From Pseudomonas ceruminis (GTDB taxonomy: Bacteria > Pseudomonadota > Gammaproteobacteria > Pseudomonadales > Pseudomonadaceae), in assembly GCF_021602025.1 (NCBI RefSeq), contig NZ_BQHW01000022.1:51375-115374 (forward strand): a stretch of DNA of 64,000 nt, written 5' to 3'. The notes under the pieces were generated by a model, which was not told the origin of the DNA, made no database searches, and saw only the letters and a list, made by a program, of their open reading frames with translations. Below, piece after piece: positions 18,047 to 28,900 of this stretch; positions within the stretch are counted from its first letter, which is position 1, and every line of letters begins with the position of its first letter. The position numbers and the translations under genes are program-made.

Positions 18047-19042
18047 ATGCGGGCTTTATTGCTGTTTTTCTTCTTCCTTGTCAGCGTGCCAGCGAGCTTC
18101 GCCGATCAACGTTGCGACGTGCAGGGTGCGGTACAACGGGCCGATCTGGGGGATGTGAGCCTGGTCTACCAGAGCATTGGTGCGCCCCGAGATCCGGCAT
18201 TGCTGCTGGTCATGGGCCTGGGCGGGCAACTGATTCATTGGCCGGACGATGTGGTCGAGGCCTTGTGTCGCCAGGGTTTTCGAGTCATCCGCTACGACAA
18301 CCGCGATGTCGGCCTGTCACGCTGGAACCAGTTGCCCCCCTCGGCCAACCTGACCGTTGAACTGTTGCGCTACAAACTTGGGCTGCCGGTTGCTGCGCCA
18401 TACACGCTGACTGACATGGCGGGCGATGGCCTTCGCCTGATGGATACCCTGAAGATTCGCCAGTTCCATGTATTGGGTGTGAGCATGGGCGGCATGATTG
18501 CGCAGCACCTGGCGGCCATGGCGCCGGAGCGGGTGCGGAGCCTGACGTTGGTGATGTCCAGTTCGGGCGCCGCTGGGCTGCCGGCGCCAAGCCCGGCGCT
18601 GGTGCAACTGCTGGCACGGCGCAGTGCGCCCAACCGTGCAGTGGCCCTCGAGCAGCAGGCCGACTTGCTGGCCGCCCTGGGCAGCCCACAGGTGCGGGAC
18701 GACCGCGCAGTTCTGCTGCAGCAGGCCGCGGTAGCGTATGACCGCGCGTTCAACCCGGAAGGGGTCAAGCGCCAGATCATGGCGATTCTCGCCGAGCCGA
18801 GCCGGGTGGCGTTGCTCAACCAGTTGCGAGTACCCACCCTGGTGGTGCATGGCACGGCCGACCCATTGTTGCCGGTGATGCACGGGGTGCACCTGGCGGC
18901 GCACATCCAGGGCAGCCAGTTGCGGCTGATTCCAGGCTTGGCGCACCGTTTCCAGGAGCCGTTCAAGGCGCCGCTGCTAGGGGCTGTGTTGCCTTACCTG
19001 CAAGCACACCGGCAGGACGTGACGCACATCGCCGGTCTTTGA
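18047..19042 (+). CDS. exported alpha/beta hydrolase
   Basis: 331 residues. A signal peptide ([19 protein letters not shown]) precedes an alpha/beta hydrolase fold: oxyanion region [16 protein letters not shown], strand-turn [12 protein letters not shown], nucleophile elbow GVSMGGM (Ser catalytic), acid in HGTADPLLP, and His in GLAHRF. The nearest known family is the esterase group with the D-NRD-GLS motif (related to aclacinomycin methylesterase-like hydrolases). Location is periplasmic or extracellular. The substrate is unknown. The gene is divergent from metR and convergent with aauR. The 76-bp gap after it shows no clear terminator. Confidence 0.83.
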   Translation: MRALLLFFFFLVSVPASFADQRCDVQGAVQRADLGDVSLVYQSIGAPRDPALLLVMGLGGQLIHWPDDVVEALCRQGFRVIRYDNRDVGLSRWNQLPPSANLTVELLRYKLGLPVAAPYTLTDMAGDGLRLMDTLKIRQFHVLGVSMGGMIAQHLAAMAPERVRSLTLVMSSSGAAGLPAPSPALVQLLARRSAPNRAVALEQQADLLAALGSPQVRDDRAVLLQQAAVAYDRAFNPEGVKRQIMAILAEPSRVALLNQLRVPTLVVHGTADPLLPVMHGVHLAAHIQGSQLRLIPGLAHRFQEPFKAPLLGAVLPYLQAHRQDVTHIAGL

Positions 19043-19118
19043 CCCTTGCGCTGGCTGCTTCGCAGGTCACCCGCCCCTCGAAGGGTTAGGGTTGCCAGCG
19101 AAGTCGCGACAGTGGCTA

Positions 19119-20443
<1,325 letters not shown>

Positions 20444-20447
<4 letters not shown>

Positions 20448-22351
20448 GAGAGCTCAGCCGATTCGTTAGGGGCGCAAACCAGAGGCAGGACGAGGACGAA
20501 GGCCGTGCCGCCAGTGGCGGGGTGCTCGACGTTCAGGCTGCCCTTGGCGGCGGCGGCAAGGCTCGCCGACAGGGTCAGGCCCAGGCCCAGGCCGTGTTCG
20601 CCGGGTTTGGTGGTGAAGAAGGGTTCGAACAGGTGCTTGCGGGTTTCGGCGTCAATGCCGTGGCCATTATCGCGCACCCGCAGGCGGTATTTGTCACCCT
20701 GCAATTCGCCTTCCAGCCATAGCTCAGGCAGCGGCTGGCTGGCCATGGCATCCAGGGCATTGCCGATCAGGTTGACCAAGATTTGCTCCAGGCGGGTCTG
20801 GTCGATGGCCAGTTGCTGGTCGTCGAACAGGTGGTGCAACTGCAGGTGGCAAGCACTGATGCGGTTGGCCAGTACTTGCAGGGTAGCTTCCACAGCCTTG
20901 GCCAGCGAAGCCTGCCCACCGTCGTCGCCGCGCCTGGCGAACGAGCGCAGGCTGGCGGTGATTCGCCCCATGCGGTCGATCAGGTCGTTCATGGTGCGCA
21001 GGTTGGTACTGGCGGTCTCCAGTGCACCACGCTCCAGAAAACGCACTGTGTTGCCAGAGAGCGTACGCAGCGCAGCGAGCGGTTGGTTGAGCTCGTGGGC
21101 AATACTGGTGGACATTTGCCCGATGGCCGCCAGTTTACCGGCCTGCACCAGTTCGTCCTGGGCGTAGCGCAGGGTCTGCTCGGCATGGCGACGTTCACGT
21201 ATCTGGCCCTTGAGCCGTTCGTTGCTCGCGCGCAGGTCGGCGGTGCGCTCGGCGATGCGCCGCTCCAGCTGGCTGTTGGCTTCTTCCAGGGCCTCACGCG
21301 CGGCCAGCCGCGTGGCAATCACCTTGCGCCGCTCGTTCCAGGCAATGCCCAGGATGGCCAGCAGGGCGAACGCCACACCCACAAGGATGCCCTGTACCAT
21401 CGATTCGCGGCGTAGGTCCTGCAACGGCGTGAGTAGGGTGAAATGCCACGGTGTATCGACCAGGCGCCGCGTCTGCGCCAGGTAGGTCACCTCATAGGGC
21501 CGGCCATGGGCGGTTTCGCTGTTGGCCGGGAAGGTCAGTTTTTCCACGCCATCGGCTAAGGTCTCGCGTGCCAGTGGTTGCAGCTCATTGAGCGGCCACC
21601 AGTAGTATTGCAGGCTGCGCGCCAGGCGCTCCTTGATTTGCGGCGTCAGCGGGCGCACTGATTTGAGCCGGCGTGCCGGGTCGCTGGAGAGGATGATGAT
21701 GCCGTTCTCGTCACTGACGAAGGCTTCCAGGCGGGCGCGCTGCCAGCGCTCCTCCAGGGTGTCCAGGCGAACCTTGATCACCGCTACGCCAATGATCTTG
21801 CCGTGTTCTTCCAGGCCGTGGGCCAGGTAATAGCCTGCCTCGCCCGTGGTGCTGCCGATGCCGTAGAACCGGCCCGGTTCGCCACGCACCGCGGCCTGGA
21901 AATAGGCGCGGAACGACAGGTCCTCGCCGAGGAACGAGTCGGCATCGCGCCAGTTGCTGGTGGCCTGGACCCGGCCATTGGTGTCGAGGACGAAGATCGC
22001 CCGGCTACGGCTGCGGCGGTTGAGGCCTTCGAGGTATTCGTTGACGGTTTGGCGGTAACCGTTGTCTGGGTCTGTGAGCAGGTGCGAGACGCTGTCTTCC
22101 AGCTCGAGCAGGCTCGGCAAATAGGTGTATTTGCTGATTTCGCTTTCCACCGTGCGCGCGTGCAGCTCCAACTGGCGCTCGCCATTTTCACTGAGGGTGC
22201 GGATGCCATTGCTTTCGCTGATCAGGAAGCCGGCCAGACCTAAACCGACCATCAGCAGGACGATCAGCGGCGGCAGCAGTAATTGGCGAATCAGACGGGA
22301 TTTCACGGCAGGCTTGGCAGGGAGAAGTAGCGAGGGGTCGCATTTCATCAC
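20444..22351 (-). CDS. aauS: AauS, sensor histidine kinase for acidic amino acids
   Basis: 635 residues. Two membrane spans (about residues 24-48 and 322-342) enclose a periplasmic double-Cache type sensor domain of roughly 270 residues. After a coiled coil, the kinase has the H box SIAHELNQPLAAL, N box NLIGNALDAM, G1 DNGHGID and G2 GLGLGLTLS. DctB-like in family. Together with AauR it is known to respond to glutamate and aspartate in P. putida. It follows aatP by 66 bp on the same strand, so some read-through from the transporter operon is possible, giving positive feedback. Confidence 0.92.
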
Positions 22352-22417
22352 AGTGGCCTTGTCACGACCAGCATCCGCTGCCCGGCGAGGGCCTGGGCAG
22401 CGGGTACTGTGTGCGAC

Positions 22418-23152
22418 TTAGTGTTGCAGGATCTTGCTGAGGAAGTGCTGGGTGCGTTGGTCGCGCACGCTCTGATCACCGAAGAACTCTTCCTTGGTGC
22501 AATCTTCGATGATGCTGCCCTTGTCCATGAAGATGACGCGGTTGGCCACTTTGCGGGCAAAGCCCATCTCGTGGGTCACGCACATCATGGTCATGCCTTC
22601 ATGGGCCAACTGCACCATCACATCCAGTACCTCGCTGACCATTTCCGGGTCCAGCGCCGAAGTGGGCTCGTCGAACAGCATGACGATTGGGTCCATCGCC
22701 AGGGCGCGGGCAATGGCCACACGCTGCTGCTGGCCGCCGGAAAGCTGGCCAGGGTGCTTCTTCGCCTGAGCACTGAGGCCTACCCGGTCGAGCAGGGCCA
22801 GGCCCTTCTTGGTGGCTTCTGCCTCGCTGCGGCCCAGTACCTTGCGCTGGGCGATCGTGAGGTTTTCGGTGATGGTCAGGTGCGGGAACAGTTCGAAGTG
22901 CTGGAACACCATGCCCACCCGCGAGCGAAGCTTGGGCAGGTTGGTCTTCGGGTCGGCGATGGAGGTGCCGTCGACCACAATGTCGCCCTTCTGGAAGGGT
23001 TCCAGCGCGTTGACGCACTTGATCAAGGTGGACTTGCCCGAACCCGAAGGGCCGCACACTACCACCACTTCGCCTTTCTTGACCTCGGTGCTGCAGTCGG
23101 TCAGTACCTGGAAGTCGCCGTACCACTTGTTGACGTTCTTGATGGAAATCAT
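22418..23152 (-). CDS. aatP: AatP, ATPase of acidic amino acid ABC importer
   Basis: 244 residues. Start ATG 23150-23152 ([16 protein letters not shown]) overlaps the aatM stop by 4 bp; a longer opening from 23188 is not supported. Walker [10 protein letters not shown], signature LSGGQQQR, Walker [13 protein letters not shown] and the H-loop VTHEMGFA are complete. This is the PAAT-type polar amino acid ATPase (GlnQ/GltL class), powering uptake of glutamate, aspartate and their amides in the cytoplasm-facing side of the inner membrane. Confidence 0.95.
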   Translation of the reverse strand: MISIKNVNKWYGDFQVLTDCSTEVKKGEVVVVCGPSGSGKSTLIKCVNALEPFQKGDIVVDGTSIADPKTNLPKLRSRVGMVFQHFELFPHLTITENLTIAQRKVLGRSEAEATKKGLALLDRVGLSAQAKKHPGQLSGGQQQRVAIARALAMDPIVMLFDEPTSALDPEMVSEVLDVMVQLAHEGMTMMCVTHEMGFARKVANRVIFMDKGSIIEDCTKEEFFGDQSVRDQRTQHFLSKILQH

Positions 23153-23820
23153 ACGGTGATCCTTTTTTGCAGGCGCTTGACCAGCCACGAAGCGGAGAAG
23201 CTGATAAGGAAGTAGACGACCCCGGCGAAGATCAGGAACTCATGGGAGCGCCCGATGATGTCGCCGTTGGAGCGTGCCGAGTTGAGGAAGTCGACCAGGC
23301 CCACGGTGTACACCAGCGAGGTGTCCTGGAACAGGATGATGCTCTGCTGCAGCAACAGCGGGGTCATCTTGCGAAACGCCTGGGGCAGGATGATCAGACG
23401 CATGGTCTGGGCGTAGTTCATGCCCAGCGCTTGCGCGGCACCCATCTGGCCCTTGGAAATCGACTGCACGCCGGCGCGCACGATTTCACAGAAGTACGCG
23501 GCCTCGAACATCATGAAGGCCACCACGCAGGAGGTGAAGGCCCCGACCGGGGTGTCTTCACCCGTGATCCAGCGCAGCACGAAAGGCACTGCCAGGTAGA
23601 ACCAGGTGATCACCAGCAGCAGCGGGATCGAGCGGAAATAGTTGACGTACGCGCCTGCCAGGCGCGACATCAGCTTGCTCGACGACAAGCGCATCAGGGC
23701 CAGGACGGTGCCCAGCACGATACCGCCAACAACGCCCATGACCATCAGCTTGAGGGTCATGACCATGCCTTCCCACAGGGCAGGCAGGGCCGGGATGATT
23801 TCGCTGAAATCCATGTCCAT
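23149..23820 (-). CDS. aatM: AatM, permease of acidic amino acid ABC importer
   Basis: 223 residues, about five membrane helices, with the binding-protein-dependent transport signature [33 protein letters not shown] (EAA loop contacting AatP). The HisMQ-type permease dimerises with AatQ. Start codon immediately follows the aatQ stop (aatQ ends at 23821), so translation is coupled. Confidence 0.95.
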   Translation of the reverse strand: MDMDFSEIIPALPALWEGMVMTLKLMVMGVVGGIVLGTVLALMRLSSSKLMSRLAGAYVNYFRSIPLLLVITWFYLAVPFVLRWITGEDTPVGAFTSCVVAFMMFEAAYFCEIVRAGVQSISKGQMGAAQALGMNYAQTMRLIILPQAFRKMTPLLLQQSIILFQDTSLVYTVGLVDFLNSARSNGDIIGRSHEFLIFAGVVYFLISFSASWLVKRLQKRITV

Positions 23821-24567
23821 TTACTTGCCCCCCACGGAAATCAGGCCCGGTACGGCAACTTTCTTCTCGACCAGGCGCATGAGCAGCATCAGGCCCATGT
23901 TCAGGGTGAAGTAGATCAGCGTGGCCAGGGTGAACGCCTCGAACAGGTTGGCGGAAAACTCGGCCGTCTGCTTGGTCTGTGCCAGCAGCTCCATCAGCCC
24001 GATCAGGGAGGCTACCGACGAGTTCTTGAACACGTTCAGGAACTCGGACGTGAGCGGTGGAATGATGATCCGATAAGCCTGCGGCAACAGCACGTTGTTG
24101 TAGATCTGCGGCAGGCTGAAGCCCATGGCGCGGGCGGCGGCTTCCTGGCCACGGGGCAGCGCCTGGATGCCGGTACGCACCTGTTCGCAGACCCGGGCGG
24201 CGGTGAACAGGCCCAGGCAGACGACGACGCTGATCAGGGCCGAGGTGGTCGGGTTGAGGTCTTGCTTGAACCATTCCTGCAGGCCTTCGGGCAGCAGGTC
24301 CGGCACCAGGAAGTACCAGATGAACAGCTGCACCAGCAGCGGCACGTTGCGGAACAGCTCCACGTAGGCGGTGGCGATGCCTGATACCAGGCGGTTCGGC
24401 ACGGTACGCATGACACCGAGGATCGACCCCAGCAGCAGCGCGATGATCCAGGCAGTGATGGAGATGGCGATGGTCCAGCCCAGGCCGGTGATGTACCAGT
24501 CCAGATAGGTTTCGCTGCCCACACCGGTGGACTTGAAGAACACGCCCCAGTCCCAGTTGTAATTCAT
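23821..24567 (-). CDS. aatQ: AatQ, permease of acidic amino acid ABC importer
   Basis: 248 residues. GltJ-like: N-terminal NYNWDWGVFFKSTGVGSETY, five membrane spans and the EAA loop TAARVCEQVRTGIQALPRGQEAAARAMG. It pairs with AatM to form the channel. It lies 142 bp after aatJ; that gap carries a strong hairpin at 24610-24638. Confidence 0.95.
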   Translation of the reverse strand: MNYNWDWGVFFKSTGVGSETYLDWYITGLGWTIAISITAWIIALLLGSILGVMRTVPNRLVSGIATAYVELFRNVPLLVQLFIWYFLVPDLLPEGLQEWFKQDLNPTTSALISVVVCLGLFTAARVCEQVRTGIQALPRGQEAAARAMGFSLPQIYNNVLLPQAYRIIIPPLTSEFLNVFKNSSVASLIGLMELLAQTKQTAEFSANLFEAFTLATLIYFTLNMGLMLLMRLVEKKVAVPGLISVGGK

Positions 24568-24609
24568 CGGGATTTCCCCTCAGACGGTTGTTTCACGGGC
24601 ACCTTCGAG

Positions 24610-24638
24610 CATCCGGGGGCGCAGAGCGCCCTCGGATG
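24610..24638 (-). other. strong intercistronic hairpin between aatJ and aatQ
   Basis: CATCCGGGGGCGC (24610-24622), loop AGA, GCGCCCTCGGATG (24626-24638): a 13-bp stem with one wobble-type pair and no T-run. Such hairpins after the binding-protein gene of ABC operons typically protect the upstream mRNA and let more binding protein than permease be made. Confidence 0.7.
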
Positions 24639-24709
24639 AAAGGTTAGACACTAATGAGTGGCCTGCAGAAATGATTCGTGCGCTCGCGCACCAGGCCACT
24701 AGCTGAGGA

Positions 24710-25627
24710 TCAGGACTTCTTCTCGTCCGCCGCCTTGTCGGTCGGCTCGGCGATCAGTTTTTTAAGCTCGTCGCTCATCGGGAACTGCAGGTTCAGGCCC
24801 TTTGGCGGGATTGGCTGCTGGAACCACTTGTCGTAGCTCTTGTTGACTTCGCCCGACTTGAAGTAGCCCACGATGGCGTCGTCGACCGCTTTCTTGAACT
24901 GGGCGTCATCCTTGCGCACCATGCAGCCGTAAATTTCGTACGACTGCGGGGTACCGGTGATGACCCAGTCGGACGGCTTGCGCGCCTTGGCCATTTCACC
25001 GGCGAGCAGGGCGTCGTCCATCATGAAGGCCACGGCGCGACCGCTTTCGAGCATGTTGAAGGCTTCACCGTGGTCCTTGGCGGAAATCACGTTCATCTTC
25101 ATCTGCTTGTCGGCATTCATTGCCTTGAGGATGCGCTCGGAAGTGGTGCCTGCAGTGGTCACCACGTTCTTGCCGGCCAGGTCCGGGAAGTCCTTATAGG
25201 ATGGCTGGCCATCCTTGACCTTGGTCAGCAGGCGGGTACCCACTTCGAAGATGCCCACCGAGAAGCCGACTTGCTGCTGGCGCTCGACGTTGTTGGTGGT
25301 GGAGCCGCACTCAAGGTCGACCGTGCCGTTCTGCACCAGCGGGATGCGGGTCTGGGAAGTGACGAGGTTGTACTTGACCTTGATGTCGGTGCCCAGTTGC
25401 TTTTTCAGGGCTTCGACGACGGCCAACTGAATGTCATGGGAGTAGCCCACCGGTTCCGGCTTGCCAGCCAGGTAGGAAAATGGAATGGAGGAGTCACGGT
25501 GCCCCAGGGTGATGGTGCCCGAGTCCTTGATCTTCTTCAGGGTGCCGGTCAGCTCCTCGGCCATGGCCGGCGAAGCGATGACTGCAGCCGCGATGGCGGC
25601 GCCCAGCAATTGACGAACGATACGCAT
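24710..25627 (-). CDS. aatJ: AatJ, periplasmic glutamate/aspartate-binding protein
   Basis: 305 residues from ATG 25625-25627 with GAGGAAAA upstream. Signal peptide MRIVRQLLGAAIAAAVIASP then AMAEELTG. The mature part is a type II periplasmic binding protein of the GltI class: TGTLKKIKDSGTITLGHRDS, SIPFSYLAGKPEPVGYSHDI, VDLECGSTTNN and the C-terminal PIPPKGLNLQFPMSDELKKL. It captures acidic amino acids and delivers them to AatQM. A sigma-54 promoter and AauR sites lie upstream. The 40-residue in-frame extension up to 25747 crosses that promoter and is rejected. Confidence 0.95.
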   Translation of the reverse strand: MRIVRQLLGAAIAAAVIASPAMAEELTGTLKKIKDSGTITLGHRDSSIPFSYLAGKPEPVGYSHDIQLAVVEALKKQLGTDIKVKYNLVTSQTRIPLVQNGTVDLECGSTTNNVERQQQVGFSVGIFEVGTRLLTKVKDGQPSYKDFPDLAGKNVVTTAGTTSERILKAMNADKQMKMNVISAKDHGEAFNMLESGRAVAFMMDDALLAGEMAKARKPSDWVITGTPQSYEIYGCMVRKDDAQFKKAVDDAIVGYFKSGEVNKSYDKWFQQPIPPKGLNLQFPMSDELKKLIAEPTDKAADEKKS

Positions 25628-25730
25628 CAAATTTTCCTCGACGTGTTTGTTTTTTTTATGGAGCCGTTGGCGGACTCTTTCGTTCAACGAAGACAGCGTG
25701 AAGCGCTGTGCATTCGGCTTCCAAGTGTAG

Positions 25731-25746
25731 AGCATGACTCGTGCCA
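25731..25746 (-). promoter_or_regulatory. sigma-54 promoter of aatJ
   Basis: Read on the minus strand, TGGCACGAGTCATGCT matches the -24/-12 consensus TGGCAC(G)-N4-TTGC(A/T) at all key positions (GG at -24, GC at -12) with correct spacing. It lies 104 bp upstream of the aatJ start codon. Activation by AauR, an AAA+ sigma-54 activator coded in the same cluster, is consistent with this. Confidence 0.88.
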
Positions 25747-25823
25747 AGCTCTGCCAGTGATCATAACCCCCCGAAATGCCTGGGCATGAACCCTATGTGA
25801 AGGTTTTTCCGCATTCATGCGTG

Positions 25824-25868
25824 GTCGGAAGGCCGAATGAGTGCGTGTATCGCGTTCGGCAATCCGAA
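25824..25868. promoter_or_regulatory. two AauR enhancer sites upstream of aatJ
   Basis: TTCGGCAATCCGAA at 25855-25868 is an exact match to the inverted repeat TTCGG-N4-CCGAA reported for AauR in P. putida; its arms extend to nine perfect pairs (CGCGTTCGG/CCGAACGCG, 25851-25872). A second site, GTCGGAAGGCCGAA at 25824-25837, has one mismatch. Centres are 31 bp apart, about three helical turns, so both dimers would sit on one DNA face. They lie 78-137 bp upstream of the sigma-54 promoter, a normal enhancer distance. Confidence 0.88.
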
Positions 25869-25928
25869 CGCGTGATGTACGCCTATCCGTGCCCCTCAGC
25901 ATTAAGTAACGCCACTGCGATAAACGGA

Positions 25929-25957
25929 CCTGTTGAGCTTGCAGTCCCCTCAACAGG
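25929..25957 (+). promoter_or_regulatory. perfect hairpin covering the Shine-Dalgarno of the NEL ligase gene
   Basis: CCTGTTGAG (25929-25937) pairs perfectly with CTCAACAGG (25949-25957) around an 11-base loop. The last three bases of the right arm are the first part of the Shine-Dalgarno AGGAG (25955-25959), which lies eight bases before the GTG start at 25968. In the mRNA the ribosome site would be partly hidden. No T-run follows, so it is not a terminator. Translational control is inferred. Confidence 0.6.
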
Positions 25958-25967
25958 AGCCTTTGTC

Positions 25968-28900
25968 GTGTCTGCCATTCCGATACCTTCCGATTCCGTC
26001 GATGCCTTCATTGCCCGCCAGCTTGCACCCTGGCTGAGGACCGCCGATGTCGACCTGCTTCTGACGTTCCACAGGGCGCTGCACGCCGAGCAGGCAGCAG
26101 CGGAAACTGTCAAAAACAAGCTCGCCAGCCTCCCCAGCCTGGAGGCCTTTGCCTCGGCGGTTCTGGAGCAGGCACTGCGAACCCGTGGCCTGGTGGATGT
26201 CGATGTGCGAAGCATGCAGGTCTGCATCGAGCAGGATGTGCCCATGCCCAGTGCAGCGCCGCGGCTGTATACGCCCTGGAGGACACTGCGCAGCGTGCAA
26301 CCGTTGTTGACGGCCGCGATGCACAATTTCCATGAAGATGAGACCTCGCCGTCACTTCGCAGGCGGGCGCATCTGCAGGACGCCAAGGGGAGCAGGCTGC
26401 CAATGACGTTCGAGGCGTTTGCCCGCTGTTGCAGGGCGTTGGATATCGGTGGGCAGTATCAGCAGCTGCTGCGTGCGCAGCTGTTTCCAAAAAGCAGACC
26501 GCCTGCGCCCAAAGACTATGCCCACGCAGCCGTCGAGCGCATGTTCGAAGAAAACCTGCGCGCGAAAATGGACGTTGCGGTGCGGATGGCCAGGATCAAA
26601 TCCGAGCTGGACGACGTCGACTACCTGCGCTTGCTGCCTGTGTTCAATGCCAAGGCTGTCGTGCCGGCGGTCAGTGGTGTTGCCACACCGCGTCAGCTGT
26701 ACCTGTTGGGCAAACGCATCCACGGGGTCGTTGCCTGGGAAATGCGCGAACACGGCGCAGGGCCACTGGTGCGAATCATCAGCTGGATACCGCAGGACCC
26801 GTATCGGTCTGTGACCAGCCATGGCGCCTGGGCCGATTTCTACCAATGGCTGGCCAAACGGCTGCGCGCGCCCCATTACCGTGACTTTTTCAGGCGTTTC
26901 ATCAGTGAACGTGATCGGCCGGCCTTCACCGCTACCCTGGAGCGGCTTATCGAAGCGAGCAGTCCCCAGGCGCCCGCCGAGTTGGATGGGCGCAACTTTG
27001 CGATCGATGAGCCGTTGTTCGCCTACCTGCGCCGCTTGCAGGTGGACAAGATGCTCGACGACGCACGTGTCCTGGCGGTACCCACTGCCGACGAGACCGC
27101 TATCGAGCGCCATCAGCGGTTGGAGGCCTTCAAAAGCGCAGGGCTTGATCTGCTCAACCTGTCAGCGCTGTTCATCCCGGTTCTACGGGGAGTGATGCTC
27201 GCCGTGGCAGCGGTGGATGTGGTCAGCGAGGTGTATAAAGGTTATGCCGATTGGCGCATCGGTGACCGTCAGGGGGCCTTGGATCATCTTTTTGGCGTGG
27301 CGCAGAACCTGGCAGTCGGGGCAGTGGTGGGGGTCGCGCAGGTTGGGGTAGGGCGGGTACTCGAGCGTGTTCCGTTTGTTGATGCGCTCACGCCCTTGCA
27401 TGAGGGCGAGGGCCGATCCAGGCTGGCGCACTGGCCGGTCTCGGCGCATCACCTTGATGGCAGCGGCGCGCTTGTGCGCAGGTTTGGGGGCGATTTGGCG
27501 CAAGTGTCCGACCAGACCGCGGAGGCTGTGCTGCGCATCACCGGCCTCGAGCCGGATCAGGTTCGCCACCTGCATCTGCAAGCGGCGCCGGCCCCCGCTC
27601 GTTTGCGCGATGCCCATGCGCGCTACGCGTTGCATGACCTTCAGCCGCTTTTGCGGGGGGCTGCATTCGAGCGAGCGCTGGCCACGCATCAGGGGCAAGC
27701 ATCGGGTGCAGGGGCCCTGCTGATCAGGGCATTCCCAGGCTTGTCCGTGCCCGGCGCCGAAGAAGTCCTTGCGCAGGCCAATGGTGAACAGATCAAGGCG
27801 CTGCTGGTCAGCGGCAGGGTGCCGTTGGCAATGGCCGAGCGTGCCCGCTGGTGCGTAAGGGAGAGCCGCCTGGACCGCGCATTGTTGGGGCTCGAGCACG
27901 TCGGCGCTGTCAATGCTGACAGTGAGCGCCTGGCGCTGGCGCTGATCGATGAACTGGCGCCGTGGCCGGCGTCGGTGCGCATCGAATTGCGCCAGGAGGA
28001 AGTGGGTGGCCGCTTGTTGGCAGCCAGTGGAGCGCCCGACGCAACGCACATCCAAGCCGTTATCCAGACTGCGCAGGGCTATCAGCTGGCTGACGGTAAC
28101 CCGCCAGTGCTTGGCCAGGGCTTGTTGACGTGCTTGATCCGTACCTTTGATGAAGGTCAGAAAGCCAGGCTTGGCGGGGGGCAGTTGAGTGCCGGTGAAC
28201 TGGGCGAGCGGCTTTCTCAACGGGCCAGCGCTGATCGGGAAAATACAGCGAAGTTAATGGGCCTTTTGCCTATTGCGGAACGCTATCGCCCGCCGCAGCG
28301 AATAGTCGACGGCCGCATCGGTTATGCGCTAAGTGGCGGCGGTGAGAGCAGCCGCCAGGCTATCCGCCGAGGTATACATGAGATTTTCCCGACCTTGACC
28401 GACGCCCAGCTGGACGCTTACCTGCGCGACCTGATGAACCGTCGGATCGGGTTGTGGGACCACTTGAGTACCCTGCAGCAGCAGTTGGAAAGCTTGCGTG
28501 AGGCGCTTGACGCCTGGCAGCGTGAGCGCGTGAACTTCATGGATGGGCTCAGGCGCCAACGTGTGGCCAACCAGATCCGCCGCGCCTGGCGGCGCAAGAC
28601 GGCTGGCCTGGCCGGGGACGATTTTGTACTGCATATCGAGGGTGAACAGGTGGGCAGCCTGCCGCGCTTGCCGGCAGACATCCACTTCACGCATGTTCGG
28701 CGGTTGACATTGCGCAACATGAGCCTTGAGCAGGTTGATGAGGATTTCCTGCGCAGGTTTACCCAGCTTCGTGAACTCGACCTGCGGGATAATCAGTTGA
28801 CCACCTTGCCGGTTGGGCTGGAGCGTCTTTGCGAGCTACGCCGGTTGCACCTGGCGGGTAACCAGATAGTTTTTGATGCCCCCGACAATCAAAGGTTGGC

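Noticed and set aside
25776-25967. 64-codon N-terminal extension of the NEL ligase
   Set aside because: It runs through both AauR sites and the hairpin and lacks a ribosome site; GTG 25968 has a good AGGAG.
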